Source of the DNA: Euwallacea fornicatus
Taxonomy: Eukaryota > Arthropoda > Insecta > Coleoptera > Curculionidae
NCBI RefSeq assembly: GCF_040115645.1
Contig: NW_027096025.1
Coordinates: 620,001 to 684,000 of the forward strand
Direction of reading: 5' to 3'
DNA: 64,000 nt
This document shows positions 38,467 through 51,476 of this stretch, piece after piece. Position 1 is the first letter of the stretch. Each line of letters opens with the position of its first letter. The notes below the pieces were generated by a model that did no database searches, was not told where the DNA came from, and saw nothing but the letters and a program-made list of their open reading frames with translations. Both the position numbers and the translations under genes were made by a program.

Positions 38467-39522
38467 TATGATTTGTTGTGACGTCTCAAAGGTCTCGACG
38501 AGCTGATTAATTTGACACTTTGTTTAAGAAACTTGGTGTTTGTTTGCTGAAGTTATCGAGCTTCGATGTTTGAAATGTTACAAAAGTTGTGTGTTTGAGC
38601 ACATAAAGTACTATTTTTCTTGGCAATGCAACAAGATGCAATTATGATTTGTTGTGACGTCTCAAAAATCTTGTGGAGCTGATTAAGTTGACACTTCGTT
38701 TAAGAATCTTGGAGCTTGTTTGCCGAAATTATCGAGCTTCGAAGTTTGAAATGTTACAAAAGTTGTGTGTTTGAGCACATAAAGTACTATTTTTCTTGGA
38801 AATGCAACAAGATGCAATCATGATTTGTTGTGACGTCTCAAAGATCTCGACGAGCTGATTAATTTGGCACTTCGTTTAAGAAACTTGGAGTTTGTTTGCC
38901 GAAGTTATCGAGCTTCGAAGTTTGAAATGTTACAAAAGTTGTGTGTTTGAGCACATAACGTACTATTTTTCTTGGAAATGCAACAAGATGCAATCATGAT
39001 TTGTTGTGACGTCTCAAAGATCTCGACGAGCTGATTAATTTGGCACTTCGTTTAAGAAACTTGGAGTTTGTTTGCCGAAGTTATCGAGCTTCGAAGTTTG
39101 AAATGCTACAAAAGTTGTGTGTTTGAGCACATAACGTACTATTTTTCTTGGCAATGCAACAAGATGCAATTATGATTTGTTGTGACGTCTCAAAGATCTC
39201 GACGAGCTGATTAATTTGGCACTTCGTTTAAGAAACTTGGAGTTTGTTTGCCGAAGTTATCGAGCTTCGAAGTTTGAAATGTTACAAAAGTTGTGTGTTT
39301 GAGCACATAAAGTACTATTTTTCTTGGAAATGCAACAAGATGCAATTATGATTTGTTGTGACGTCTCAAAGATCTCGTGGAGCTGATTAATTTGACACTT
39401 CGTTTAAGAAATTTGGTGATCATTTGTCGAAGTTAACGAGCTTCAAAGTTCGAAATGTTACGAAAGTTGTGTGTTTGAGCAAATAAAGTACTATTTTTCT
39501 TGGAAATGCAACAAGATGCAAT
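38126..39522 (+). repeat. Segment repeated at +1056 bp (6 monomers)
   Basis: Matches about 37070-38466. CTTGGAGCTTG lies at 37659 and 38715, and GAAATGCTAC at 38050 and 39106. One difference was seen, TTAAGAATCTTGG near 38707 for TTAAGAAACTTGG. The match ends at 39522/39523, where AATCATG replaces AATTATG. The overlap with the parent copy shows that the six-monomer step came after, or acted on, the 19-monomer one. Confidence 0.75.
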
Positions 39523-39775
39523 CATGATTTGTTGTGACGTCTCAAAGATCTCGACGAGCTGATTAATTTGGCACTTCGTTTAAGAAACTTGGAGGTTGTT
39601 TGCCGAAGTTATCGAGCTTCGAAGTTTGAAATGTTACAAAAGTTGTGTGTTTGAGCACATAAAGTACTATTTTTCTTGGAAATGCAACAAGATGCAATTA
39701 TGATTTGTTGTGACGTCTCAAAGATCTCGTGGAGCTGATTAATTTGACACTTCGTTTAAGAAATTTGGTGATCAT

Positions 39776-42700
39776 TTGTCGAAGTTAACGAGCTTCAAAG
39801 TTCGAAATGTTACGAAAGTTGTGTGTTTGAGCACATAACGTACTATTTTTCTTGGCAATGCAACAAGATGCAATTATGATTTGTTGTGACGTCTCAAAAA
39901 TCTCGTGGAGCTGATTAAGTTGACACTTCGTTTAAGAAACTTGGAGTTTGTTTGCCGAAATTATCGAGCTTCGAAGTTTGAAATGTTACAAAAGTTGTGT
40001 GTTTGAGCACATAAAGTACTATTTTTCTTGGAAATGCAACAAGATGCAATCATGATTTGTTGTGACGTCTCAAAGATCTCGTGGAGCTGATTAAGTTGAC
40101 ACTTCGTTTAAGAAACTTGGAGTTTGTTTGCCGAAGTTATCGAGCTTCGAAGTTTGAAATGTTACAAAAGTTGTGTGTTTGAGCACATAAAGTACTATTT
40201 TTCTTGGAAATGCAACAAGATGCAATTATGATTTGTTGTGACGTCTCAAAGGTCTCGACGAGCTGATTAATTTGACACTTTGTTTAAGAAACTTGGTGTT
40301 TGTTTGCCGAAGTTATCGAGCTTCGAAGTTTGAAATGTTAGAAAAGTTGTGTGTTTGAGCACATAAAGTACTATTTTTCTTGGAAATGCAACAAGATGCA
40401 ATTATGATTTGTTGTGACGTCTCAAAGGTCTCGACGAGCTGATTAATTTGACACTTTGTTTAAGAAACTTGGTGATTGTTTGCTGAAGTTATCGAGCTTC
40501 GATGTTTGAAATGTTACAAAAGTTGTGTGTTTGAGCACATAAAGTACTATTTTTCTTGGAAATGCAACAAGATGCAATTATGATTTGTTGTGACGTCTCA
40601 AAGATCTCGTGGAGCTGATTAATTTGACACTTCGTTTAAGAAATTTGGTGATCATTTGTCGAAGTTAACGAGCTTCAAATTTCGAAATGTTACGAAAGTT
40701 GTGTGTTTGAGCACATAACGTACTATTTTTCTTGGCAATGCAACAAGATGCAATTATGATTTGTTGTGACGTCTCAAAAATCTCGTGGAGCTGATTAAGT
40801 TGACACTTCGTTTAAGAAACTTGGAGTTTGTTTGCCGAAATTATCGAGCTTCGAAGTTTGAAATGTTACAAAAGTTGTGTGTTTGAGCACATAAAGTACT
40901 ATTTTTCTTGGAAATGCAACAAGATGCAATCATGATTTGTTGTGACGTCTCAAAGATCTCGTGGAGCTGATTAAGTTGACACTTCGTTTAAGAAACTTGG
41001 AGTTTGTTTGCCGAAGTTATCGAGCTTCGAAGTTTGAAATGTTACAAAAGTTGTGTGTTTGAGCACATAAAGTACTATTTTTCTTGGAAATGCAACAAGA
41101 TGCAATTATGATTTGTTGTGACGTCTCAAAGGTCTCGACGAGCTGATTAATTTGACACTTTGTTTAAGAAACTTGGTGTTTGTTTGCTGAAGTTATCGAG
41201 CTTCGATGTTTGAAATGTTACAAAAGTTGTGTGTTTGAGCACATAACGTAATATTTTTCTTGGAAATGCAACAAGATGCAATTATGATTTGTTGTGACGT
41301 CTCAAAAATCTCGTGGAGCTGATTAATTTGACACTTCGTTTAAGAAACTTGGAGTTTGTTTGCCGAAATTATCGAGCTTCGAAGTTTGAAATGTTACAAA
41401 AGTTGTGTGTTTGAGCACATAAAGTACTATTTTTCTTGGAAATGCAACAAGATGCAATTATGATTTGTTGTGACGCCTCAAAGATCTCGTGGAGCTGATT
41501 AATTTGACACTTCGTTTAAGAAATTTGGTGATCATTTGTCGAAGTTAACGAGCTTCAAAGTTCGAAATGTTACGAAAGTTGTGTGTTTGAGCACATAACG
41601 TACTATTTTTCTTGGCAATGCAACAAGATGCAATTATGATTTGTTGTGACGTCTCAAAAATCTCGTGGAGCTGATTAAGTTGACACTTCGTTTAAGAAAC
41701 TTGGAGTTTGTTTGCCGAAATTATCGAGCTTCGAAGTTTGAAATGTTACAAAAGTTGTGTGTTTGAGCACATAAAGTACTATTTTTCTTGGAAATGCAAC
41801 AAGATGCAATCATGATTTGTTGTGACGTCTCAAAGATCTCGTGGAGCTGATTAATTTGACACTTCGTTTAAGAAATTTGGTGATCATTTGTCGAAGTTAA
41901 CGAGCTTCAAAGTTCGAAATGTTACGAAAGTTGTGTGTTTGAGCACATAACGTACTATTTTTCTTGGCAATGCAACAAGATGCAATTATGATTTGTTGTG
42001 ACGTCTCAAAAATCTCGTGGAGCTGATTAAGTTGACACTTCGTTTAAGAAACTTGGAGTTTGTTTGCCGAAATTATCGAGCTTCGAAGTTTGAAATGTTA
42101 CAAAAGTTGTGTGTTTGAGCACATAAAGTACTATTTTTCTTGGAAATGCAACAAGATGCAATTATGATTTGTTGTGACGTCTCAAAAATCTCGTGGAGCT
42201 GATTAATTTGACACTTCGTTTAAGAAACTTGGAGTTTGTTTGCCGAAATTATCGAGCTTCGAAGTTTGAAATGTTACAAAAGTTGTGTGTTTGAGCACAT
42301 AAAGTACTATTTTTCTTGGAAATGCAACAAGATGCAATTATGATTTGTTGTGACGTCTCAAAGATCTCGTGGAGCTGATTAATTTGACACTTCGTTTAAG
42401 AAATTTGGTGATCATTTGTCGAAGTTAACGAGCTTCAAAGTTCGAAATGTTACGAAAGTTGTGTGTTTGAGCACATAACGTACTATTTTTCTTGGCAATG
42501 CAACAAGATGCAATTATGATTTGTTGTGACGTCTCAAAAATCTCGTGGAGCTGATTAAGTTGACACTTCGTTTAAGAAACTTGGAGTTTGTTTGCCGAAA
42601 TTATCGAGCTTCGAAGTTTGAAATGTTACAAAAGTTGTGTGTTTGAGCACATAAAGTACTATTTTTCTTGGAAATGCAACAAGATGCAATCATGATTTGT

Positions 42701-45700
42701 TGTGACGTCTCAAAGATCTCGTGGAGCTGATTAAGTTGACACTTCGTTTAAGAAACTTGGAGTTTGTTTGCCGAAGTTATCGAGCTTCGAAGTTTGAAAT
42801 GTTACAAAAGTTGTGTGTTTGAGCACATAAAGTACTATTTTTCTTGGAAATGCAACAAGATGCAATTATGATTTGTTGTGACGTCTCAAAGGTCTCGACG
42901 AGCTGATTAATTTGACACTTTGTTTAAGAAACTTGGTGTTTGTTTGCTGAAGTTATCGAGCTTCGATGTTTGAAATGTTACAAAAGTTATGTGTTTGAGC
43001 ACATAACGTAATATTTTTCTTGGAAATGCAACAAGATGCAATTATGATTTGTTGTGACGTCTCAAAAATCTCGTGGAGCTGATTAATTTGACACTTCGTT
43101 TAAGAAATTTGGTGATCATTTGTCGAAGTTAACGAGCTTCAAAGTTCGAAATGTTACGAAAGTTGTGTGTTTGAGCACATAACGTACTATTTTTCTTGGC
43201 AATGCAACAAGATGCAATTATGATTTGTTGTGACGACTCAAAAATCTCGTGGAGCTGATTAAGTTGACACTTCGTTTAAGAAACTTGGAGTTTGTTTGCC
43301 GAAATTATCGAGCTTCGAAGTTTGAAATGTTACAAAAGTTGTGTGTTTGAGCACATAAAGTACTATTTTTCTTGGAAATGCAACAAGATGCAATCATGAT
43401 TTGTTGTGACGTCTCAAAGATCTCGTGGAGCTGATTAAGTTGACACTTCGTTTAAGAAACTTGGAGTTTGTTTGCCGAAGTTATCGAGCTTCGAAGTTTG
43501 AAATGTTACAAAAGTTGTGTGTTTGAGCACATAAAGTACTATTTTTCTTGGAAATGCAACAAGATGCAATTATGATTTGTTGTGACGTCTCAAAGGTCTC
43601 GACGAGCTGATTAATTTGACACTTTGTTTAAGAAACTTGGTGTTTGTTTGCTGAAGTTATCGAGCTTCGATGTTTGAAATGTTACAAAAGTTGTGTGTTT
43701 GAGCACATAACGTAATATTTTTCTTGGAAATGCAACAAGATGCAATTATGATTTGTTGTGACGTCTCAAAAATCTCGTGGAGCTGATTAATTTGACACTT
43801 CGTTTAAGAAACTTGGAGTTTGTTTGCCGAAATTATCGAGCTTCGAAGTTTGAAATGTTACAAAAGTTGTGTGTTTGAGCACATAAAGTACTATTTTTCT
43901 TGGAAATGCAACAAGATGCAATTATGATTTGTTGTGACGTCTCAAAGATCTCGTGGAGCTGATTAATTTGACACTTCGTTTAAGAAATTTGGTGATCATT
44001 TGTCGAAGTTAACGAGCTTCAAAGTTCGAAATGTTACGAAAGTTGTGTGTTTGAGCACATAACGTACTATTTTTCTTGGCAATGCAACAAGATGCAATTA
44101 TGATTTGTTGTGACGTCTCAAAAATCTCGTGGAGCTGATTAAGTTGACACTTCGTTTAAGAAACTTGGAGTTTGTTTGCCGAAATTATCGAGCTTCGAAG
44201 TTTGAAATGTTACAAAAGTTGTGTGTTTGAGCACATAAAGTACTATTTTTCTTGGAAATGCAACAAGATGCAATTATGATTTGTTGTGACGTCTCAAAGA
44301 TCTCGTGGAGCTGATTAATTTGACACTTCGTTTAAGAAATTTGGTGATCATTTGTCGAAGTTAACGAGCTTCAAAGTTCGAAATGTTACGAAAGTTGTGT
44401 GTTTGAGCAAATAAAGAACTATTTTTCTTGGAAATGCAACAAGATGCAATCATGATTTGTTGTGACGTCTCAAAGATCTCGACGAGCTGATTAATTTGGC
44501 ACTTCGTTTAAGAAACTTGGAGGTTGTTTGCCGAAGTTATCGAGCTTCGAAGTTTGAAATGTTACAAAAGTTGTGTGTTTGAGCACATAAAGTACTATTT
44601 TTCTTGGAAATGCAACAAGATGCAATTATGATTTGTTGTGACGTCTCAAAGGTCTCGACGAGTTGATTAATTTGACACTTTGTTTATGAAACTTGGTGAT
44701 TGTTTGCTGAAGTTATCGAGCTTCGATGTTTGAAATGTTACAAAAGTTGTGTGTTTGAGCACACAAAGTACTATTTTTCTTGGAAATGCAACAAGATGCA
44801 ATCATGATTTGTTGTGACGTCTCAAAGATCTCGACGAGCTGATTAATTTGGCACTTCGTTTAAGAAACTTGGAGTTTGTTTGCCGAAGTTATCGAGCTTC
44901 GAAGTTTGAAATGTTACAAAAGTTGTGTGTTTGAGCACATAAAGTACTATTTTTCTTGGAAATGCAACAAGATGCAATTATGATTTGTTGTGACGTCTCA
45001 AAGGTCTCGACGAGCTGATTAATTTGACACTTTGTTTAAGAAACTTGGTGTTTGTTTGCTGAAGTTATCGAGCTTCGATGTTTGAAATGTTACAAAAGTT
45101 GTGTGTTTGAGCACATAACGTAATATTTTTCTTGTAAATGCAACAAGATGCAATTATGATTTGTTGTGACGTCTCAAAAATCTCGTGGAGCTGATTAAGT
45201 TGACACTTCGTTTAAGAAACTTGGAGTTTGTTTGCCGAAATTATCGAGCTTCGAAGTTTGAAATGTTACAAAAGTTGTGTGTTTGAGCACATAAAGTACT
45301 ATTTTTCTTGGAAATGCAACAAGATGCAATCATGATTTGTTGTGACGTCTCAAAGATCTCGTGGAGCTGATTAAGTTGACACTTCGTTTAAGAAACTTGG
45401 TGTTTGTTTGCTGAAGTTATCGAGCTTCGATGTTTGAAATGTTACAAAAGTTGTGTGTTTGAGCACATAACGTAATATTTTTCTTGGAAATGCAACAAGA
45501 TGCAATTATGATTTGTTGTGACGTCTCAAAAATCTCGTGGAGCTGATTAATTTGACACTTCGTTTAAGAAACTTGGAGTTTGTTTGCCGAAATTATCGAG
45601 CTTCGAAGTTTGAAATGTTACAAAAGTTGTGTGTTTGAGCACATAAAGTACTATTTTTCTTGGAAATGCAACAAGATGCAATTATGATTTGTTGTGACGT

Positions 45701-47343
45701 CTCAAAGATCTCGTGGAGCTGATTAATTTGACACTTCGTTTAAGAAATTTGGTGATCATTTGTCGAAGTTAACGAGCTTCAAAGTTCGAAATGTTACGAA
45801 AGTTGTGTGTTTGAGCACATAACGTACTATTTTTCTTGGCAATGCAACAAGATGCAATTATGATTTGTTGTGACGTCTCAAAAATCTCGTGGAGCTGATT
45901 AAGTTGACACTTCGTTTAAGAAACTTGGAGTTTGTTTGCCGAAATTATCGAGCTTCGAAGTTTGAAATGTTACAAAAGTTGTGTGTTTGAGCACATAAAG
46001 TACTATTTTTCTTGGAAATGCAACAAGATGCAATTATGATTTGTTGTGACGTCTCAAAGATCTCGTGGAGCTGATTAATTTGACACTTCGTTTAAGAAAT
46101 TTGGTGATCATTTGTCGAAGTTAACGAGCTTCAAAGTTCGAAATGTTACGAAAGTTGTGTGTTTGAGCACATAACGTACTATTTTTCTTGGCAATGCAAC
46201 AAGATGCAATTATGATTTGTTGTGACGTCTCAAAAATCTCGTGGAGCTGATTAAGTTGACACTTCGTTTAAGAAACTTGGAGTTTGTTTGCCGAAATTAT
46301 CGAGCTTCGAAGTTTGAAATGTTACAAAAGTTGTGTGTTTGAGCACATAAAGTACTATTTTTCTTGGAAATGCAACAAGATGCAATCATGATTTGTTGTG
46401 ACGTCTCAAAGATCTCGTGGAGCTGATTAAGTTGACACTTCGTTTAAGAAACTTGGAGTTTGTTTGCCGAAGTTATCGAGCTTCGAAGTTTGAAATGTTA
46501 CAAAAGTTGTGTGTTTGAGCACATAAAGTACTATATTTCTTGGAAATGCAACAAGATGCAATTATGATTTGTTGTGACGTCTCAAAGGTCTCGACGAGCT
46601 GATTAATTTGACACTTTGTTTAAGAAACTTGGTGTTTGTTTGCTGAAGTTATCGAGCTTCGATGTTTGAAATGTTACAAAAGTTGTGTGTTTGAGCACAT
46701 AACGTAATATTTTTCTTGGAAATGCAACAAGATGCAATTATGATTTGTTGTGACGTCTCAAAGATCTCGTGGAGCTGATTAATTTGACACTTCGTTTAAG
46801 AAATTTGGTGATCATTTGTCGAAGTTAACGAGCTTCAAAGTTCGAAATGTTACGAAAGTTGTGTGTTTGAGCACATAACGTACTATTTTTCTTGGCAATG
46901 CAACAAGATGCAATCATGATTTGTTGTGACGTCTCAAAGATCTCGACGAGCTGATTAATTTGGCACTTCGTTTAAGAAACTTGGAGGTTGTTTGCCGAAG
47001 TTATCGAGCTTCGAAGTTTGAAATGTTACAAAAGTTGTGTGTTTGAGCACATAAAGTACTATTTTTCTTGGAAATGCAACAAGATGCAATCATGATTTGT
47101 TGTGACGTCTCAAAGATCTCGTGGAGCTGATTAAGTTGACACTTCGTTTAAGAAACTTGGAGTTTGTTTGCCGAAATTATCGAGCTTCGAAGTTTGAAAT
47201 GTTACAAAAGTTGTGTGTTTGAGCACATAAAGTACTATTTTTCTTGGAAATGCAACAAGATGCAATCATGATTTGTTGTGACGTCTCAAAGATCTCGTGG
47301 AGCTGATTAAGTTGACACTTCGTTTAAGAAACTTGGAGTTTGT
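39776..47343 (+). repeat. Zone IV: 880-bp (5-monomer) higher-order repeat domain
   Basis: 43 monomers built on five types in order: (1) AGTTCGAAATG/CACATAACG/GGCAATG/TTAAGTTGAC; (2) CCGAAATT with AATCATG and TTAAGTTGAC; (3) CCGAAGTT with AAAGGTCTCGACG; (4) GATG with CATAACGTAATAT; (5) CCGAAATT with AATTATG and tail TTTGGTGATCAT. Type 1 recurs (by its GCACATAACG) at 39831, 40711, 41591, 41943, 42471, 43175, 44055, 45815, 46167 and 46871, giving spacings of 5, 5, 2, 3, 4, 5, 10, 2 and 4 monomers. The order is regular but units are often shortened by loss of whole monomers. Confidence 0.8.
40656..41535 (+). repeat. Complete 5-monomer repeat unit
   Basis: One full 880-bp unit holding types 1 to 5 in order. 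Its type 1 carries CAAATTTCGAAATG, where most copies have CAAAGTTCGAAATG. The GTAATAT state of type 4 is at 41251. A second complete unit spans 43120-43999, with its type 4 GTAATAT at 43715. The unit just before that one, starting at 42416, lacks type 5. Confidence 0.78.
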
Positions 47344-47418
47344 TTGCCGAAGTTATCGAGCTTCGAAATTTGAAATGTTACAAAAGTTGAGTGTTTGAGC
47401 ACATAAAGTACTATTTTT

Positions 47419-47604
47419 CATGGAAATTTAACAAAATGCAATAATGATGTGTTGTGACATCTTAAAGATCTCGTCGACCTGATTAATTTGACACTTTGTT
47501 TAACAAATTAGTTCCTCATTTGCCTAAGTTATCGAGTTTCAAAGTTTAAAAAGTCAAAAAAGTTGAGTGTTTGAGCATATAAAGTACTATTTTTCTTGGA
47601 AATT
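47419..47604 (+). repeat. Divergent monomer, copy 1
   Basis: About one monomer length of clearly diverged satellite, running from TTTTTCATGG through GGAAATTTAAC, GTTGTGACATC, CGTCGACC, TTAACAAATTAG and TAAAAAGTCAAAA to GGAAATTCAAC. By eye it differs from the nearest consensus at roughly 25 of 176 positions (about 14%), all substitutions, so the register is unchanged. It straddles two monomers in the register used here (47344 and 47520). Flanking monomers are ordinary, apart from GTTGAGTG just upstream. It may be an old monomer that escaped homogenisation or a piece copied from an array edge. Confidence 0.9.
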
Positions 47605-50600
47605 CAACAAGATGCAATCATGATTTGTTGTGACGTCTCAAAGATCTCGTGGAGCTGATTAATTTGTCACTTCGTTTAAGAAACTTGGAGTTTGTTTGCC
47701 GAAATTATCGAGCTTCGAAGTTTGAAATGTTACAAAAGTTGTGTGTTTGAGCATATAAAGTACTATTTTTCTTGGAAATGCAACAAGATGCAATCATGAT
47801 TTGTTGTGACGTCTCAAAGATCTCGACGAGCTGATTAATTTGGCACTTCGTTTAAGAAACTTGGAGTTTGTTTGCCGAAGTTATCGAGCTTCGAAGTTTG
47901 AAATGTTACAAAAGTTGTGTGTTTGAGCACATAACGTACTATTTTTCTTGGCAATGCAACAAGATGCAATTATGATTTGTTGTGACGTCTCAAAAATCTT
48001 GTGGAGCTGATTAAGTTGACACTTCGTTTAAGAAACTTGGAGCTTGTTTGCCGAAATTATCGAGCTTCGAAGTTTGAAATGTTACAAAAGTTGTGTGTTT
48101 GAGCACATAAAGTACTATTTTTCTTGGAAATGCAACAAGATGCAATCATGATTTGTTGTGACGTCTCAAAGATCTCGACGAGCTGATTAATTTGGCACTT
48201 CGTTTAAGAAACTTGGAGTTTGTTTGCCGAAGTTATCGAGCTTCGAAGTTTGAAATGTTACAAAAGTTGTGTGTTTGAGCACATAAAGTACTATTTTTCT
48301 TGGAAATGCAACAAGATGCAATTATGATTTGTTGTGACGTCTCAAAGATCTCGTGGAGCTGATTAATTTGACACTTCGTTTAAGAAATTTGGTGATCATT
48401 TGTCGAAGTTAACGAGCTTCAAAGTTCGAAATGTTACGAAAGTTGTGTGTTTGAGCAAATAAAGTACTATTTTTCTTGGAAATGCAACAAGATGCAATCA
48501 TGATTTGTTGTGACGTCTCAAAGATCTCGACGAGCTGATTAATTTGGCACTTCGTTTAAGAAACTTGGAGGTTGTTTGCCGAAGTTATCGAGCTTCGAAG
48601 TTTGAAATGTTACAAAAGTTGTGTGTTTGAGCACATAAAGTACTATTTTTCTTGGAAATGCAACAAGATGCAATTATGATTTGTTGTGACGTCTCAAAGG
48701 TCTCGACGAGCTGATTAATTTGACACTTTGTTTATGAAACTTGGTGATTGTTTGCTGAAGTTATCGAGCTTCGATGTTTGAAATGTTACAAAAGTTGTGT
48801 GTTTGAGCACACAAAGTACTATTTTTCTTGGAAATGCAACAAGATGCAATCATGATTTGTTGTGACGTCTCAAAGATCTCGACGAGCTGATTAATTTGGC
48901 ACTTCGTTTAAGAAACTTGGAGTTTGTTTGCCGAAGTTATCGAGCTTCGAAGTTTGAAATGTTACAAAAGTTGTGTGTTTGAGCACATAAAGTACTATTT
49001 TTCTTGGAAATGCAACAAGATGCAATCATGATTTGTTGTGACGTCTCAAAGATCTCGACGAGCTGATTAATTTGGCACTTCGTTTAAGAAACTTGGAGTT
49101 TGTTTGCCGAAGTTATCGAGCTTCGAAGTTTGAAATGTTACAAAAGTTGTGTGTTTGAGCACATAAAGTACTATTTTTCTTGGAAATGCAACAAGATGCA
49201 ATCATGATTTGTTGTGACGTCTCAAAGATCTCGACGAGCTGATTAATTTGGCACTTCGTTTAAGAAACTTGGAGCTTGTTTGCCGAAATTATCGAGCTTC
49301 GAAGTTTGAAATGTTACAAAAGTTGTGTGTTTGAGCACATAAAGTACTATTTTTCTTGGAAATGCAACAAGATGCAATCATGATTTGTTGTGACGTCTCA
49401 AAGATCTCGACGAGCTGATTAATTTGGCACTTCGTTTAAGAAACTTGGAGTTTGTTTGCCGAAGTTATCGAGCTTCGAAGTTTGAAATGTTACAAAAGTT
49501 GTGTGTTTGAGCACATAAAGTACTATTTTTCTTGGCAATGCAACAAGATGCAATTATGATTTGTTGTGACGTCTCAAAAATCTTGTGGAGCTGATTAAGT
49601 TGACACTTCGTTTAAGAAACTTGGAGCTTGTTTGTCGAAGTTAACGAGCTTCAAAGTTCGAAATGTTACGAAAGTTGTGTGTTTGAGCAAATAAAGTACT
49701 ATTTTTCTTGGAAATGCAACAAGATGCAATCATGATTTGTTGTGACGTCTCAAAGATCTCGACGAGCTGATTAATTTGGCACTTCGTTTAAGAAACTTGG
49801 AGGTTGTTTGCCGAAGTTATCGAGCTTCGAAGTTTGAAATGTTACAAAAGTTGTGTGTTCGAGCACATAAAGTACTATTTTTCTTGGAAATGCAACAAGA
49901 TGCAATTATGATTTGTTGTGACGTCTCAAAGATCTCGTGGAGCTGATTAATTTGACACTTCGTTTAAGAAATTTGGTGATCATTTGTCGAAGTTAACGAG
50001 CTTCAAAGTTCGAAATGTTACGAAAGTTGTGTGTTTGAGCAAATAAAGTACTATTTTTCTTGGAAATGCAACAAGATGCAATCATGATTTTTTGTGACGT
50101 CTCAAAGATCTCGACGAGCTGATTAATTTGGCACTTCGTTTAAGAAACTTGGAGGTTGTTTGCCGAAGTTATCGAGCTTCGAAGTTTGAAATGTTACAAA
50201 AGTTGTGTGTTTGAGCACATAAAGTACTATTTTTCTTGGAAATGCAACAAGATGCAATTATGATTTGTTGTGACGTCTCAAAGGTCTCGACGAGCTGATT
50301 AATTTGACACTTTGTTTAAGAAACTTGGTGTTTGTTTGCTGAAGTTATCGAGCTTCGATGTTTGAAATGTTACAAAAGTTGTGTGTTTGAGCACACAAAG
50401 TACTATTTTTCTTGGAAATGCAACAAGATGCAATTATGATTTGTTGTGACGTCTCAAAGGTCTCGACGAGCTGATTAATTTGGCACTTCGTTTAAGAAAC
50501 TTGGAGTTTGTTTGCCGAAGTTATCGAGCTTCGAAGTTTGAAATGTTACAAAAGTTGTGTGTTTGAGCACATAAAGTACTATTTTTCTTGGAAATGCAAC

Positions 50601-51290
50601 AAGATGCAATTATGATTTGTTGTGACGTCTCAAAGGTCTCGACGAGCTGATTAATTTGACACTTTGTTTAAGAAACTTGGTGTTTGTTTGCTGAAGTTAT
50701 CGAGCTTCGATGTTTGAAATGTTACAAAAGTTGTGTGTTTGAGCACATAAAGTACTATTTTTCTTGGAAATGCAACAAGATGCAATTATGATTTGTTGTG
50801 ACGTCTCAAAGATCTCGTGGAGCTGATTAATTTGATACTTCGTTTAAGAAATTTGGTGATCATTTGTCGAAGTTAACGAGCTTCAAAGTTCGAAATGTTA
50901 CGAAAGTTGTGTGTTTGAGCACATAACGTACTATTTTTCTTGGCAATGCAACAAGATGCAATTATGATTTGTTGTGACGTCTCAAAAATCTCGTGGAGCT
51001 GATTAAGTTGACACTTCGTTTAAGAAACTTGGAGTTTGTTTGCCGAAATTATCGAGCTTCGAAGTTTGAAATGTTACAAAAGTTGTGTGTTTGAGCACAT
51101 AAAGTACTATTTTTCTTGGAAATGCAACAAGATGCAATCATGATTTGTTGTGACGTCTCAAAGATCTCGTGGAGCTGATTAAGTTGACACTTCGTTTAAG
51201 AAACTTGGAGTTTGTTTGCCGAAGTTATCGAGCTTCGAAGTTTGAAATGTTACAAAAGTTGAGTGTTTGAGCACATAAAGTACTATTTTT
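47605..51290 (+). repeat. Zone V: satellite between the two divergent monomers
   Basis: About 21 monomers resembling zone III more than zone IV. It contains GGCAATG/AAAAATCTTGTGG/TTAAGTTGAC followed by CTTGGAGCTTG near 48043, as at 36251 (67 monomers earlier), and a second such monomer near 49560. TTTATGAAAC near 48731 is shared with about 44684 in zone IV. GCATATAAAG persists to about 47755, one monomer past the divergent copy. Towards the end (50860-51290), zone IV types 1 and 2 return before the second divergent monomer. Confidence 0.72.
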
Positions 51291-51476
51291 CATGGAAATT
51301 TAACAAAATGCAATAATGATGTGTTGTGACATCTTAAAGATCTCGTCGACCTGATTAATTTGACACTTTGTTTAACAAATTAGTTCCTCATTTGCCTAAG
51401 TTATCGAGTTTCAAAGTTTAAAAAGTCAAAAAAGTTGAGTGTTTGAGCATATAAAGTACTATTTTTCTTGGAAATT
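51291..51476 (+). repeat. Divergent monomer, copy 2
   Basis: Identical, as read, to the divergent stretch at 47419-47604, at a shift of 3872 bp (22 monomers). The shared sequence extends upstream to about 50930 (47060 in the other copy) with one difference in GAAATTTG/GAAGTTTG. It ends within about 150 bp downstream, where TTTGACAC here faces TTTGTCAC there. A private change pattern copied whole means one segmental event and not two independent decays. Confidence 0.9.

Larger units (their letters stand above)
28336..39775 (+). repeat. Zone III: mosaic satellite domain
   Basis: About 65 monomers of mixed B, C and A states with new local markers: TTGTTATGACG (near 28797, 29330, 29680, 29851, 32848, 35839), GTTGAGTG, GCACAAAAAG, AAAGGTCTC, GTTAGAAAAG, GGCAATG and TTAAGTTGAC. 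A two-monomer (352-bp) repeat occurs at about 32068 and 32420 (GTTAGAAAAG with AAAGGTCTC, then GATG). From about 33.1 kb it is dominated by the +3344 and +1056 bp repeats listed below. Confidence 0.75.

Noticed and set aside
47419..51476. Divergent stretches as a separate element inserted in the array
   Set aside because: Both align to the monomer along their full length without gaps and keep register, so they are diverged monomers and not insertions.
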